The translations under genes were made by a program, and so were the position numbers. Positions 18,026-28,283 of a stretch of DNA of 64,000 nucleotides are shown piece by piece (the stretch's first letter is position 1; every line of letters starts with the position of its first letter). The notes beneath the pieces were generated by a model that worked only from the letters and a program-made list of their open reading frames with translations, did not search any database and had not been told where the DNA came from. The stretch comes from an uncultured Fibrobacter sp. GTDB lineage: Bacteria; Fibrobacterota; Fibrobacteria; Fibrobacterales; Fibrobacteraceae. The stretch spans positions 79,558 to 143,557 of the forward strand of contig NZ_CAMVDO010000008.1 of assembly GCF_947166265.1 (NCBI RefSeq). Reading direction: 5' to 3'.

Positions 18026-18949
18026 ATGTCCGGAACAATCCGCTTTGCACCGAGTCCCACGGGATACCTGCACGAAGGTCACCTGCTTTCGGCTTTGTTC
18101 GTTTGGGCAGCCGCAAAAAAATGGAACCTAAGGGTTCACCTGCGCATCGAAGACCACGACCAGGGTCGCGCCCGCAAGGAATACATCGACAGCATCCGCG
18201 AAGACCTCGCCTGGCTCGGTTTTACCTACGATAGCGAAAGCATCCAGAGCAACCGCAGCGAAATCTACCAAAGAGTCCTGCAGCACCTTGCCGAAAGGGG
18301 GCTCGTGTACCCCTGCTACTGCAGTCGAAAGCAGCTCCTGGCCGAAAATCCGCGAAGCGAAACCGGCGAAGTAATTTACCAGGGAAAGTGTTTTAGACGA
18401 GAGAACGCTCGCAAGCTCGCTACAGACGAAAGACGAGAGATTGTTCCGCACAGTTTGCGCATCATTATTCCAGATAAAGTAATCAGCTGGCACGACGAGC
18501 GCCTCGGAACCTTTTACGAAAATCCGAAAAAACAATGTGGCGATTTTCCAATCCGTGACCGCGACGGTTACTGGACCTATCAATTCGCCGTCTGCGTCGA
18601 CGACCTCGCCCAAGGTATCACGCACATTATTCGGGGCGAGGACATCCTGAATTCCACGGCCCGCCAAATAGCCCTCACCGAAATGATCGCCGATGCCTGC
18701 CAGGGCGATGCCACCCTCCACTTTCCGCCCTATCAGCGCCCCAAGTACCTACACCACCCCCTCATTGTAGATAGCACCGGAAAAAAGCTTTCCAAGCGCG
18801 AACACGCCCATAGCCTAAGGCAAGACAAAGAAGCCGGAACCACCCCCGAACAGCTTTTCGGGCGTCTCCTTTTCAAGGTGGGAATCGCCCAAAGCGATAC
18901 CCCCACCCCCCTCGACGCCGCTCTTGGACAAATTATCCGTATTTTATAG
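18026..18949 (+). CDS. gluQ: Glutamyl-Q tRNA(Asp) synthetase
   Basis: This 307-residue protein is a truncated paralogue of glutamyl-tRNA synthetase. Family members attach glutamate to the queuosine base at position 34 of tRNA(Asp). The HIGH-like motif is HEGH (16-19) in FAPSPTGYLHEGHL, the KMSKS-like motif is KKLSKR, and the anticodon-binding domain of GluRS is absent, as expected. Zinc ligands C97, C99, Y118 and C122 match the C-C-Y-C arrangement of the E. coli enzyme, which separates it from a broken GltX. The ribosome site is poor. The helicase-like gene starts 44 bases downstream on the same strand, with no terminator between, so cotranscription is possible though the functions are unrelated. 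Confidence 0.9.
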   Translation: MSGTIRFAPSPTGYLHEGHLLSALFVWAAAKKWNLRVHLRIEDHDQGRARKEYIDSIREDLAWLGFTYDSESIQSNRSEIYQRVLQHLAERGLVYPCYCSRKQLLAENPRSETGEVIYQGKCFRRENARKLATDERREIVPHSLRIIIPDKVISWHDERLGTFYENPKKQCGDFPIRDRDGYWTYQFAVCVDDLAQGITHIIRGEDILNSTARQIALTEMIADACQGDATLHFPPYQRPKYLHHPLIVDSTGKKLSKREHAHSLRQDKEAGTTPEQLFGRLLFKVGIAQSDTPTPLDAALGQIIRIL

Positions 18950-18993
18950 CGGAGCCCCAGAACAAAAGCCCGAAAAATACGTATATTCGGGAT

Positions 18994-21900
18994 ATGTCGT
19001 CCCCATCTGCAATTGTTGCCCAAATAAGGCAAGAAGCAGCCCTTTTTGACTCCAAGGACCGCTTACTTCATTTTACTGCAAAAAGCGACTTCCAATCCCC
19101 TCCCCTTATGGAAGCCGGTGACTTGTTCTTTGAAAAATGGATGCAGGCACAAGGCCCGCTTCCACTAGAATCCTTTTTCCAGGTATCGGCAAACTTCACG
19201 GCACAGCAAAAGATTACCGCGGTCGACACCATGACAACAGTTCTCCGCCAAAAAATGGACGACTTTGGCGAAACGGACTTGTACCTGATTCTTGGATTCC
19301 TGAAATGGGACGGCAACGCGCTCGCCCCGAGCCTCCTTGTTCCCCTGGACACAGATGCGTCCCAAAAGACACTTACCATTTCCAAGCGACTCCCGATCGA
19401 AAACGTGGTTCTTCGCGAAAGGCTCAAGGACACCGTAACGCTCCCCACCGTCGAAGACGCCATTATAAACGGCAAGTTCAGCCTGCTGCTCTATTTTTCA
19501 CTTTTTGAAAAAGCCATCGTCGCCGAACGCAATTGGAAGTTCACCCGGCACGGAGTTTGCCTTGGGTTCTTCAACACAAGCCATCTGCTCCTTAAAAAGC
19601 GGATGGCACTTGGATTTTCCGACAAGGTCGTAAACGCGAACCCGACGCTTTCTTCCCTTTTCAGCGAAGACGGTTTCCAGACTCAGGAATCCCTGTTCGA
19701 AGAGCAGGAATTCAACAAGATTTTTTCGCCTGCAGACCACCATTTCCTGTACACAACCGATTCCCATACCGACAAGGTTACGATCGACGCCCTGAACGAA
19801 GACGCCTGCGCATACGCAATTCAGGCCCTTCCCGGAACCGACAAGATGAAGGTTACCGCCAATATCGTTGCCGACTCGGTAGCCAAGGGGCAGAAGGTTT
19901 TGGTCACCTACAGGCGAGCCGTTTCGGCGCGCACCTTCCAGGAATCATGGAAACCTTCGTTCCGCACGTTCCCAAAATCCGACCGGGGCGCCCTGGAGCA
20001 AGGGATACGCTCCATCCGCAAGGAATTCCTGGACTATTACGAAACTATCAACAAGCCGCTTGCCCCGACAGGCATCCAGCTTTCGCAGCTGCTCCGTGAA
20101 TTCATCGAGGCAAAACCGCCCAAACGCAAATACAGCGATTCCATTTACCAGGGAATCCCTGCACTCAGCTACAAGGATTTCCTGGAGCTGAAGGCAGACC
20201 TGCACCAACTGAACGAACTCTATTTTGAAAAGGGCGGCATCGAAGCACGCAAGGCTTTCCAGGGTGTAAAGCTCCCCGAACTCCAGCCGGAACAAGGAGA
20301 GGCCCTTTCGCAGGAACTGAACCGGGCAGCCCAGCACGCGAACGAACTGGACGGACTTATCACCACGATGAAGTCCGCAGGGCTTTTCCCGGCAGGAATC
20401 TTCCTTTCGAGCCTCGCCGACATTCTGGAACTGATTCGCGACCATTTCAGCAAGGACACTCCTGTATTCGAATCCTGGCAGCTGAGAAGCCACAACTGGA
20501 ACGACTACCGCGACACGCTCCTTGCACTCCCCGAAGCGGGCGACAAGTGGGTCAACTACCGCAGGCAGGCTTCTGACATTTACACCGATAACGCCGTCGA
20601 CGAAAACATCCAGTCGGCACGCGACGATTTTGCCGAATGCCAGAAGATTGCCCTTAAGGGGCTTTCGGACCGTTACCGTTCATCCCGTCGCAAGTTGCTT
20701 TCCGTTCTGCGCAAGCCCAAGAGCGTAGAATCCGATGCAAAGCTTCTGGACCTTATAGACACCCTACTCGAATTGCAGGACAACAAGAGAACCTACAAAG
20801 AAAGTGCCGTCCTCGGAAACCACCTGCTCGGTAAGGACTGGCACTACGAAGGTTCCAACTGGGAAGAACTCCGGTCCAAGATTCAGTTCATTTACGATTT
20901 CCGCGACAAGCACAAGAGCGACCCGAAGCTCGAACTCCTGTTGCAGATTCTCGAGCAATGGCACCTGTTCAAGGAAATGCTCCCCGAGTTCGACAAGCTG
21001 TACCGTTCGGTACTCGAACTGCAGCAGTCGATCAGGCAGATTAACAAGGCCATGGCGCTCGAAAATCCGCTTGAAAGCCTGAGCATCGAAAAATGGCTCG
21101 ACAAGATCAAGTCCTGGAGCGAAAACTGGAACCACCTGGATATCCACGTGCAGCTGACCGCGCTTTTCAAGAAAATGGAAAGCTACCCCTGCAAGAATCT
21201 TCTCCAGTACATCGAGAATCCGGACAACGTCGACCGTGAACTGGCACAAGCGGTCGCCCACTGTTGGGCAAGGAACCAAATTCAGATTGTCACCCGAAAC
21301 TGTCCGGGGCTGTTTACGCAAACACCCAAGGCGCGTTCCCAGAAAAGCAAGGAATACCGCGACCTTCTGGACCGTTTCAGCAGCGCGAACTTCAGCGAAC
21401 TGCATAGCGCCGTACAGGATACTCCCGATGCGCTAACGACACTTCATCTGAACGAATCGCTCCGGATTCCCGAAGCGACCAACTACGACATCGCCATTAT
21501 TCTCGATGCCGATAGCATTTCGATTGCAGAAGCATTACCGACACTGCTTGCCGCAAAGAAGGTCATCCTTATCGGCAACCCGCAGAATCCAGGACTCGAA
21601 TACCAGCCCCTGGATGCCTACCAGGAAAGGCCTCAGCTTTCGCCGTTTTTCCAGGAAAGCATCCTTACGGCAGCACTTCGCCAGGGCATTCCGACACGCG
21701 AACTTTGGTTCTCGACGCAATACCCGGACGCAAGCCTTATCGCATTTGCAAACGACAACATCTACAATCACGGTATCAAGCAGTTCCCCTCGCCAAATAA
21801 CGAAACATTCCGTGGAATCCACCTGAAAGTTACCGACGACAAGGTACTCGCTATTGCGCAGGCCGCACTGCAACATGCGGAACGTCACCCCGAAAAGACT

Positions 21901-23091
21901 CTCGGTATCGTGGCCTTCCACCAGTCCACCTGCCGTGAAATCGACGACGCCATTCATGCGCAACTGATCGCAGGCTCGGCCGCCTATCATTTCTTTAACA
22001 GGCCGAATCCGGACATCCGCTACTTTGTTAAAACCCCCGACCGTGCGGTAGATAACTTTAGGGACGTGATTTTCGTCTGCTGCGAAGCCGAAGGGGCAAC
22101 CGGCATGGCCGGCGACCACAAGGTATCGCTCTGCACGACCTTGGCCAAAAAGGAACTCCGCGTATTCATTTCCGAGGCGGACCTTTCCAAGAACAACGGT
22201 CAGAAACATTCGCTTTTCTGGAACTGGATGCATTACCTGCAGAGCAAGGACTATTCCATTTCCGAAAATACCGCACCGGCACCGTCTCCACTGCGTGAGC
22301 AGGTCGTCGCAAAGCTTTCTGCCGAAAACATCGTGTTGCAGGAATCCTTTGCGAAAGGCGGCATTCCCGTAGGTCCCGTCGTCGTAGACGCCAATAACCC
22401 CAAGCGGTTCCTTGCGCTTATCGAAGACGACTGCACTACTGAACGTTTCCGTGACTCCGTCGAAGACCGCGACTATATCCGTCCGCTTATCTTAAGACAG
22501 CTCGGCTGGAAAGTGCTGAACCTGTGGCTTCCCACCTGGTTCATGGCGCAGAAAGACGAAATCGGACATTTGGTTGCAACGATTGCCATCGAGCAGAGCG
22601 TGGCACCGCCGCCTTCTGCCGCGGCCCCCGAAGACGAGGAATCCGAGGCAAGCCTTTCCAATGCGCCGACCACGGTTCCCTACCAGGTGATGCATCCGAA
22701 AATCGAAGGCACCGCCCACGACAAGCCGATTGCGGAACTGCCGACGGCAGCCCTTATCACGCAGCTCAAGTTCTATGTGGACAACGAAGCTCCTATTCAC
22801 CAGGATATGCTGCTCCAGCGCGTCCTGGAACTTCACCATGTAGACCGGATGGGGCCGATGCTCCAAAAGGCGCTTACCGAAGCGATCAACCAGGGACTTC
22901 AAAAGAAGCGCTTTATCAAGACCGGGCCCTTCTTCTATTCGCTCAAGCCCAAGGAAGCCGTTCCGCGCAACCGCGCCGACCGCCCCGACTTCGAAAGAAA
23001 GCTCGCCTACGTGGCGCCCGAAGAAAGAGCGCTCATGCCAGCGACCATGGACGAACACGCCCTGAAAGAAGCGATGGGACTACTCGAGTAG
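18994..23091 (+). CDS. DUF4011-type SF1 helicase-like / Vsr-fold nuclease / DUF3320 protein with degenerate ATPase motifs
   Basis: This 1365-residue protein has the architecture of DUF4011 helicase-nucleases, which occur in defence islands and elsewhere. The N-terminal DUF4011-like region includes DSKDRLLHFTAKS. The helicase region spans roughly 260-1120, with a helical insertion at about 390-780. Walker A, normally GPPGTGKS, reads ALPGTDKM at 278-285. Walker B, normally DEAS, reads LDADS at 837-841. The late SF1 motif reads DNFRDVIFVC instead of GDERDVI. All three look inactivated. The C-terminal MTES_1575-like nuclease domain keeps ALIEDD (1141-1146), EDRD (1157-1160) and LGW...LWLPTW (1170-1182), so it may still cut DNA. 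A DUF3320-like winged-helix segment follows (about 1235-1300). There is no frameshift. It shares an orientation with gluQ; no other defence gene adjoins it. Confidence 0.78.
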   Translation: MSSPSAIVAQIRQEAALFDSKDRLLHFTAKSDFQSPPLMEAGDLFFEKWMQAQGPLPLESFFQVSANFTAQQKITAVDTMTTVLRQKMDDFGETDLYLILGFLKWDGNALAPSLLVPLDTDASQKTLTISKRLPIENVVLRERLKDTVTLPTVEDAIINGKFSLLLYFSLFEKAIVAERNWKFTRHGVCLGFFNTSHLLLKKRMALGFSDKVVNANPTLSSLFSEDGFQTQESLFEEQEFNKIFSPADHHFLYTTDSHTDKVTIDALNEDACAYAIQALPGTDKMKVTANIVADSVAKGQKVLVTYRRAVSARTFQESWKPSFRTFPKSDRGALEQGIRSIRKEFLDYYETINKPLAPTGIQLSQLLREFIEAKPPKRKYSDSIYQGIPALSYKDFLELKADLHQLNELYFEKGGIEARKAFQGVKLPELQPEQGEALSQELNRAAQHANELDGLITTMKSAGLFPAGIFLSSLADILELIRDHFSKDTPVFESWQLRSHNWNDYRDTLLALPEAGDKWVNYRRQASDIYTDNAVDENIQSARDDFAECQKIALKGLSDRYRSSRRKLLSVLRKPKSVESDAKLLDLIDTLLELQDNKRTYKESAVLGNHLLGKDWHYEGSNWEELRSKIQFIYDFRDKHKSDPKLELLLQILEQWHLFKEMLPEFDKLYRSVLELQQSIRQINKAMALENPLESLSIEKWLDKIKSWSENWNHLDIHVQLTALFKKMESYPCKNLLQYIENPDNVDRELAQAVAHCWARNQIQIVTRNCPGLFTQTPKARSQKSKEYRDLLDRFSSANFSELHSAVQDTPDALTTLHLNESLRIPEATNYDIAIILDADSISIAEALPTLLAAKKVILIGNPQNPGLEYQPLDAYQERPQLSPFFQESILTAALRQGIPTRELWFSTQYPDASLIAFANDNIYNHGIKQFPSPNNETFRGIHLKVTDDKVLAIAQAALQHAERHPEKTLGIVAFHQSTCREIDDAIHAQLIAGSAAYHFFNRPNPDIRYFVKTPDRAVDNFRDVIFVCCEAEGATGMAGDHKVSLCTTLAKKELRVFISEADLSKNNGQKHSLFWNWMHYLQSKDYSISENTAPAPSPLREQVVAKLSAENIVLQESFAKGGIPVGPVVVDANNPKRFLALIEDDCTTERFRDSVEDRDYIRPLILRQLGWKVLNLWLPTWFMAQKDEIGHLVATIAIEQSVAPPPSAAAPEDEESEASLSNAPTTVPYQVMHPKIEGTAHDKPIAELPTAALITQLKFYVDNEAPIHQDMLLQRVLELHHVDRMGPMLQKALTEAINQGLQKKRFIKTGPFFYSLKPKEAVPRNRADRPDFERKLAYVAPEERALMPATMDEHALKEAMGLLE

Positions 23092-23229
23092 AGTTACTAG
23101 TTCTAAGTTACTAGACTTAGTTGGTAGAACTTAGAGCTTAGGGATATTTCTCTAATAACAGAAATGCCCGACCAAGTCGGGCATGACATTGATTACGCGA
23201 AATTCATTTCGCGTGATTGTAGCAGACAG
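23092..23229. repeat. Repeat-rich gap with a REP-like hairpin
   Basis: AGTTACTAG occurs twice near 23093 and 23107 amid mixed direct and inverted CTTAG/CTAAG units. At 23164-23184 ATGCCCGAC pairs perfectly with GTCGGGCAT, followed by GACATTG. This is a sequence variant of the dispersed palindrome that keeps the GATGACA/CATGACA tail. It separates two convergent genes and could terminate transcription. Confidence 0.6.
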
Positions 23230-23646
23230 CTACTTCACCTTCACGACGAATGCGGTGATGTTATAAGCGGAAAGCTCGCGGGCCTTGTCCTCTGCCGCCT
23301 TCTTGCTTCCCCAGCCACCACCACGCAGCTTGTAGAACGGAGCATCGAACACCACCTGAATGGCATACCCCGTACTTGCAGAAATCTGCGCACGGCGACG
23401 CTGGGCAGCATCAAAATCGGCAACAGATTCAAACTGGAGCATATAATAGCCGTCAGACTTCGCCGCCTTTGCCGAAGCCTTTCCCTGAACAGCGGATTCG
23501 CTTGTAGAGGAATCGCGGAGAGACGCACTCAGTACAGGCTTATATTCCTTGCCACGGAAAAGGGAATCCAGATCCGTAGGTTCCGACGCATTCGACGTTA
23601 CGACAGCGGCGGCACACAAACTCATAACAGCTAAAAACTTTCGCAT
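23230..23646 (-). CDS. Secreted SPOR-like domain protein
   Basis: This 138-residue protein has a signal peptide (MRKFLAVMSLCAAAVVTSNA) and a short linker. The C-terminal domain of about 72 residues has the SPOR pattern: YYMLQFESVADFDAAQRRRAQI, VVFDAPFYKLRGGGWGSKKAAEDKA and ITAFVVKVK. SPOR domains bind peptidoglycan stripped of stem peptides at division sites, so a role in the envelope is likely. It has only one SPOR unit and no membrane anchor beyond the signal peptide. A strong terminator just upstream isolates it from the fibro-slime gene, so it has its own promoter in about 20-40 bases. Confidence 0.8.
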   Translation of the reverse strand: MRKFLAVMSLCAAAVVTSNASEPTDLDSLFRGKEYKPVLSASLRDSSTSESAVQGKASAKAAKSDGYYMLQFESVADFDAAQRRRAQISASTGYAIQVVFDAPFYKLRGGGWGSKKAAEDKARELSAYNITAFVVKVK

Positions 23647-23657
23647 ACTGCAAATAT

Positions 23658-23685
23658 AAAAAAATCCCGGTCAAAGACCGGGATT
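23658..23685 (-). terminator. Intrinsic terminator of the fibro-slime gene
   Basis: On the minus strand AATCCCGGTC pairs with GACCGGGATT across a short loop, followed by a run of seven T. It lies between the fibro-slime gene and the SPOR gene. Confidence 0.9.
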
Positions 23686-23705
23686 GAAACTTTAAAGCAT
23701 CGAGA

Positions 23706-26700
23706 CTACTTGATCTTGGAGCGTCTTACACCCCAGATAGAAGTGCTTTCCTGCTTGTTGTCCTTACCGTGGTCGCCCAGCTTAACGAAGGAGTTGAACT
23801 TCACGATATAGGCACCGGTACCCACCTGGCGGCCCTTGTCGGAACGCATGTTCCAGGCGATGAAGAAGTTGCGGTCCTTACCCGGATCGTTACACTTTCC
23901 ACCGTCGAAGTACTGGATCTTCTTGCCGTTCTGATCGACTTCGGTATTGAACTTGTCGTCGCAATAGATCTTGCCACTCTTGCTTGCCACGAAGGAGCCG
24001 AGGTTGGTGAAGTATTCGACTTCGTAAGAGAAGTACACGTCGCTCACATCCTCGATTTCGTTTTCAAGAATCAAGCCGAACATATCGGGCATCACGAAGT
24101 GACCCGGAACATTCACGGAGTCTCTCAGGATTTCGTCCTTCGAAACAGAGGTGAGGAAGCTTCTCACATAAACAGCCGGACCCGGTTCGGCATCGCTTGT
24201 ATGACCGAAGTTCTTTTCAATAACGTTCTTTTCACCTTCACCAACAATCAGAACCCACGGAGACGGCAGACGACCGCTCTTGTCATCCAGACCCGTCGGA
24301 GAGTTCCAGTTGAACTTGGCGTCTTCTTCAACGTTACGCAGGGTATCGCTACCCGACACATTGTATTCGGCCTTGTCCGTCCAGTAAACGGTTTCGGTGT
24401 TACCCGTCACGCGGAGATAGTCACCCTTGTGGGGGCCGATGTTTTCACGGCTATAGGTATAACGGACACGTCCCTGATCGTCAAGTTCGCTCAAGGCCGG
24501 TTCCAAAAGTGCTGTCACCTTCGTGGTTCCGCCGTCCACAACAGAGGCGTAACGGGAAGCCTCGTCCTGGATATCGGTTGCAGAATTCAGGAAGTAGTCC
24601 ATGGAGCTCTTCTTGTTATCCTTAGACACCAGATCCACCGGTTCAGACATCACCACTACAAGGCTATCGCGGTCAAGCAAATCGCCACCCTTGTCGCGCA
24701 AGGTCTTCACTTCGACACGCAGCGGAACCGGAGCCACACGGTCAATCAAGTCGGTCTGGAAACCCTGAATGACTTCGTAGGCAGCCTTCTTCTGCGAATC
24801 GTTACAGATAGATTCGTCGGCATCGCAGAACTTGGCGTAAGAAATAATTCTACCGCGTCCACCGGTCTTTGCCACTTCGGAAAGCTTGAGACCGCCAATT
24901 TTCAGGACGTTGGTGCAGAGGTCGCCCGAGCAGCTCGTCATGCTAGCGTCAATCGGCTGAAGCGTATTACAGAAGATTTTCTCTTCGGAATCCTTCTTCT
25001 TGGTAAGGCCTTCTTCGGCAAGGCTGAAGTCCACCTTCAGGTCATCGGTAGAGGTCACCGTGGAGTCCCAAATGATGCAAACCTTGATAGGCAGGGAGTC
25101 CTTCGGAATGGCACGGTGATAGTAGATAGCCACGGAGTCAGCGATACCGTCAAGGTATTCCTGATCTTCTCTATAGTATTTTTCATGAATCTTGTAGCCC
25201 GGCAGAGTCTTTCCACGAACGTCGAACACGTCAGCAAGGCGCGGAGTCGGCACCGGCGGAGTTCTGAAGAAGATCGGGGAGTATTCGGCAGTCACCGTAC
25301 CGAGGGCGTTTGCCACCACAATCTTTGCCGGATGGTCCGGACGCCTATATTCCTTATTTTCAGACGTCAAGGAAATAACTGCGTAACCATTTTCAAAGGT
25401 CGTTTCGGGCTGAGAGAACACGATTCCTTCGGAGGTACCGTCGGCACCGCTATACATGTGAATGGTCAGCTTGCAATCCGGGCACGGGATAATTCCACCA
25501 TCGCCATCCGGTTTGAAAATGGCAAGGTACAGGTCAACCACGGAACCGACCCAACGTTCGCCGTTGTTACCGTCGGCTTCGGTATCACCGCTCTTAGCAA
25601 CCGGAAGCACACCGGAATCAGGAATAGCTTCGATAAACTGGATGACCGGCAAGAAGAACTTGATCTTCATCGTGTTCGTCCTTCCGACAACACTGATGCC
25701 CACTTCCTTTTGTCCGTTGTCAGCCTTTTCGAAATCCGTTTCCAGAACCGTCACAAAGACAGTATCGACACCGGTAGGACCAATCGTGCGATTTGCATTA
25801 GCTGCAGTCAGGAGCTCAGCGCAAGAACCGTCGTCAGCCACCTTGAGGCAAACCTGCATCAGGGGGTCGGCGTTCAGAGTATACGGAACGTTGCTGGCAT
25901 CCATCGGAAGAATGTCGAGCGGATCAGAAGACGATTTCGGTTCGTGAACGCTAGAAATGTAGACTGGAACCCAATCACCCGCCATGGCGGAAGTAGTAAC
26001 AGAGTAGCGACCACCGGTCATTTCGACACCGTTCGTATCCTGAGCGATACCGTCGCGGTAGATAACGTCCACTTCGCCCTGCGGACGGAAGGTAGCCACC
26101 TGCTTGGACTTGTTGCCAATCTTCATAAACAAGGTGTAACGGCCCGTTCCGAGTTCGCAAACGTCTTCGGCCTTACCTACAGAGGGCTTTGTCCAATTCG
26201 TGAGATCAATAATGCAGTTGTACTGACCCGGCGTCGTAATATGCTTGGAGCGAGCCGACGTAGAGTCCGAAATCTTGCGGCCTTCAACCAGCCAGTAGGA
26301 AATATCGAGCCCTGCACATTCGGGTTTATTGGTAAAGTCGCTACCGCAGCAGGTCAAGCCTTCATCGCTACCAACAGCAACCGCGGCACAAGAACCATCA
26401 CCCGTTTCGGAATAGCAGACATCATAGCTCTTGCTATCGGTAACAGTCTTATCACGGGTCAACGTAATATCCTGTTTCTGGCGAATGTACATATTCGTCT
26501 TGATAATCACGTTACTCATAGAGGTACGACGGTCGCAGAAGAAGATATCCAGGTCATATTCATTACCAGGAACAAGGAATCCATCTCCATAAGCAGTAGC
26601 TGAATTCAAGTTCTTAAGAACCACGTGTCCCGGAGTTGCAAGGTGCGGACCACCGGCATCCACGACAAGCTTGTTGTTGATGAACACCCAAATGTCGTCG

Positions 26701-28283
26701 TCACCGCGGAAGGTAAATTCCTGGTCTTCGTAATAGGTGAACTTAGCATGAGATTCAAAGCAGAAATGCTGGTTACGAGGCAGATTTTTATTGCCGTTCA
26801 TAGCCTTCCAATCCTGACGAGTTCCCCAATCCCAAACAGACGGTTGCTCACCATCATTAAACAAGCCATTACAATCGCGTCCACCAGGCCAACCAGGAGT
26901 TGTGCAGTATTGGTCAAAGTTCTTGACAGTATCCTTTACAGGGACTGGAGCTTCAGCCATTCTCTTCCTACGAGCCTTCCAAGTCGGACCCTGGGGAACA
27001 CCGTTGATTACAACCACATTGGCATCACCGAATTTGCCATCGGAAACAACCATATCGCCACTAGCATCGAGCGTATATGTATCTCCATCATGTTCAAGCG
27101 GGTAGAAACCACCAATAAAGTTACCAATCTTGTTGGAATCTGAATCATACCCCCAACGGGTATCCTTACCATAGTGACGGAAAGGCATATCGAAGCACTG
27201 AACTTCGTTTACATTCGGAACGTAGTTGAAAAGCGTACTGAATTCGCTTTCGGAATGGAAACATTTTTGCGCATTGGCAGAACCAGAATATTCCGGTTTC
27301 TTGGTTGCCGGATTAAGATCCTTCTTCACAATGTCTTTGTGAACACCGACGCAAGGCTCACTTTTATCGGCATTGTAATCTGTAAACAACTTATTCAATT
27401 CTCTGTCGGTATCGTAAATCAAGGCCGCCAGCTTGTAGGAACAACGTTCCGTATCACCCGCTTCCGGAATACCGGGGTCAACAGTCGCCCAGCCACCCTG
27501 GGTGAGGTCATTCCAGTCATCTTCGTCCGGAACGAAATACAAGGTATTCGTATTAAAGGCGTTGAAATACGTTGCCAAATTGATAGGGGTCGCCTGGGAG
27601 GCAGCTTCGTTCATGCCATTGAGGCCCAACTGTTCCGTGGGTTCGTTCTTGCGGTACAGGACGATGCTCGACGGGACCTTATCGCCATCGAAAGCCATAT
27701 AGTACCAGCCGCACATATCCACCGCCGGCGCCATGGCCGTATCCTTGGTACCGTCAATATTGATCATCACGTTGTCGGACTGCCAGCCTTCGTCCTGGGG
27801 AACAAGGAAATAGAAAAATTTTGCATTGGAAGGTTCAGAACCAGCAAAGGTCTTGCCATCGTGCAGGGGATCCTGCATCACATAGACCTTGTTACCGGCA
27901 CCGGGGCACTTAATGTCACGTTGATTCTTCGGAAGGTTAGGATCATAAGGAGAACTACCATTCCATTCCGACATAAGAATATACTGCAACGGAGCTGTTT
28001 TTGAAGTCGATAAGCCAAAAGCGGTTTCCTGAGCTTCACCACCCGCATTAGCCAAATCATATTCATAATAGCCCGAAGTCGCATTATAATTAGATGAATC
28101 CACTGGAGCATCAATATTATTCATCGTCACAAAGAAAGATGACGGCCAGTCAGCAGGCTTCTTAAAATAAAGCGTACCAGCACAGCCAGCCCATACACTC
28201 TGCACACCTGCAACGAGCATACCTGCACCCAAAGCCCACTTCCACAGGGAGTTCACTGATGTATTCTTCATGTTTATTTCCAT
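23706..28283 (-). CDS. Fibro-slime domain surface protein
   Basis: With the ATG at 28283 (GGAAGGA about 10 bases upstream; a TTG at 28301 is less likely) the protein has 1525 residues. A signal peptide ends at SVWAG. Residues about 30-435 are unassigned and contain several cysteines. The fibro-slime domain, named for Fibrobacter and slime moulds and related to PA14 carbohydrate-binding folds, covers about 440-605: NLPRNQHFCFESHAKFTYY, FRGDDDIWVFINNKLVVDAG and YDLDIFFCDRRTS. Ig-like and large beta domains follow. The C-terminal 100 residues (WNMRSDKGRQVGTGAYIVKF) resemble a FlgD Ig-like segment. Fibro-slime proteins of F. succinogenes are associated with the outer membrane and adhesion to cellulose; that role here is by family. 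It is a single gene with its own terminator. Confidence 0.9.
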   Translation of the reverse strand: MEINMKNTSVNSLWKWALGAGMLVAGVQSVWAGCAGTLYFKKPADWPSSFFVTMNNIDAPVDSSNYNATSGYYEYDLANAGGEAQETAFGLSTSKTAPLQYILMSEWNGSSPYDPNLPKNQRDIKCPGAGNKVYVMQDPLHDGKTFAGSEPSNAKFFYFLVPQDEGWQSDNVMINIDGTKDTAMAPAVDMCGWYYMAFDGDKVPSSIVLYRKNEPTEQLGLNGMNEAASQATPINLATYFNAFNTNTLYFVPDEDDWNDLTQGGWATVDPGIPEAGDTERCSYKLAALIYDTDRELNKLFTDYNADKSEPCVGVHKDIVKKDLNPATKKPEYSGSANAQKCFHSESEFSTLFNYVPNVNEVQCFDMPFRHYGKDTRWGYDSDSNKIGNFIGGFYPLEHDGDTYTLDASGDMVVSDGKFGDANVVVINGVPQGPTWKARRKRMAEAPVPVKDTVKNFDQYCTTPGWPGGRDCNGLFNDGEQPSVWDWGTRQDWKAMNGNKNLPRNQHFCFESHAKFTYYEDQEFTFRGDDDIWVFINNKLVVDAGGPHLATPGHVVLKNLNSATAYGDGFLVPGNEYDLDIFFCDRRTSMSNVIIKTNMYIRQKQDITLTRDKTVTDSKSYDVCYSETGDGSCAAVAVGSDEGLTCCGSDFTNKPECAGLDISYWLVEGRKISDSTSARSKHITTPGQYNCIIDLTNWTKPSVGKAEDVCELGTGRYTLFMKIGNKSKQVATFRPQGEVDVIYRDGIAQDTNGVEMTGGRYSVTTSAMAGDWVPVYISSVHEPKSSSDPLDILPMDASNVPYTLNADPLMQVCLKVADDGSCAELLTAANANRTIGPTGVDTVFVTVLETDFEKADNGQKEVGISVVGRTNTMKIKFFLPVIQFIEAIPDSGVLPVAKSGDTEADGNNGERWVGSVVDLYLAIFKPDGDGGIIPCPDCKLTIHMYSGADGTSEGIVFSQPETTFENGYAVISLTSENKEYRRPDHPAKIVVANALGTVTAEYSPIFFRTPPVPTPRLADVFDVRGKTLPGYKIHEKYYREDQEYLDGIADSVAIYYHRAIPKDSLPIKVCIIWDSTVTSTDDLKVDFSLAEEGLTKKKDSEEKIFCNTLQPIDASMTSCSGDLCTNVLKIGGLKLSEVAKTGGRGRIISYAKFCDADESICNDSQKKAAYEVIQGFQTDLIDRVAPVPLRVEVKTLRDKGGDLLDRDSLVVVMSEPVDLVSKDNKKSSMDYFLNSATDIQDEASRYASVVDGGTTKVTALLEPALSELDDQGRVRYTYSRENIGPHKGDYLRVTGNTETVYWTDKAEYNVSGSDTLRNVEEDAKFNWNSPTGLDDKSGRLPSPWVLIVGEGEKNVIEKNFGHTSDAEPGPAVYVRSFLTSVSKDEILRDSVNVPGHFVMPDMFGLILENEIEDVSDVYFSYEVEYFTNLGSFVASKSGKIYCDDKFNTEVDQNGKKIQYFDGGKCNDPGKDRNFFIAWNMRSDKGRQVGTGAYIVKFNSFVKLGDHGKDNKQESTSIWGVRRSKIK

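Noticed and set aside
23769..26603. A 944-residue plus-strand open frame
   Set aside because: It lies wholly antisense to the fibro-slime gene, has no ribosome site or domain, and reads as the complement of a strong coding frame.
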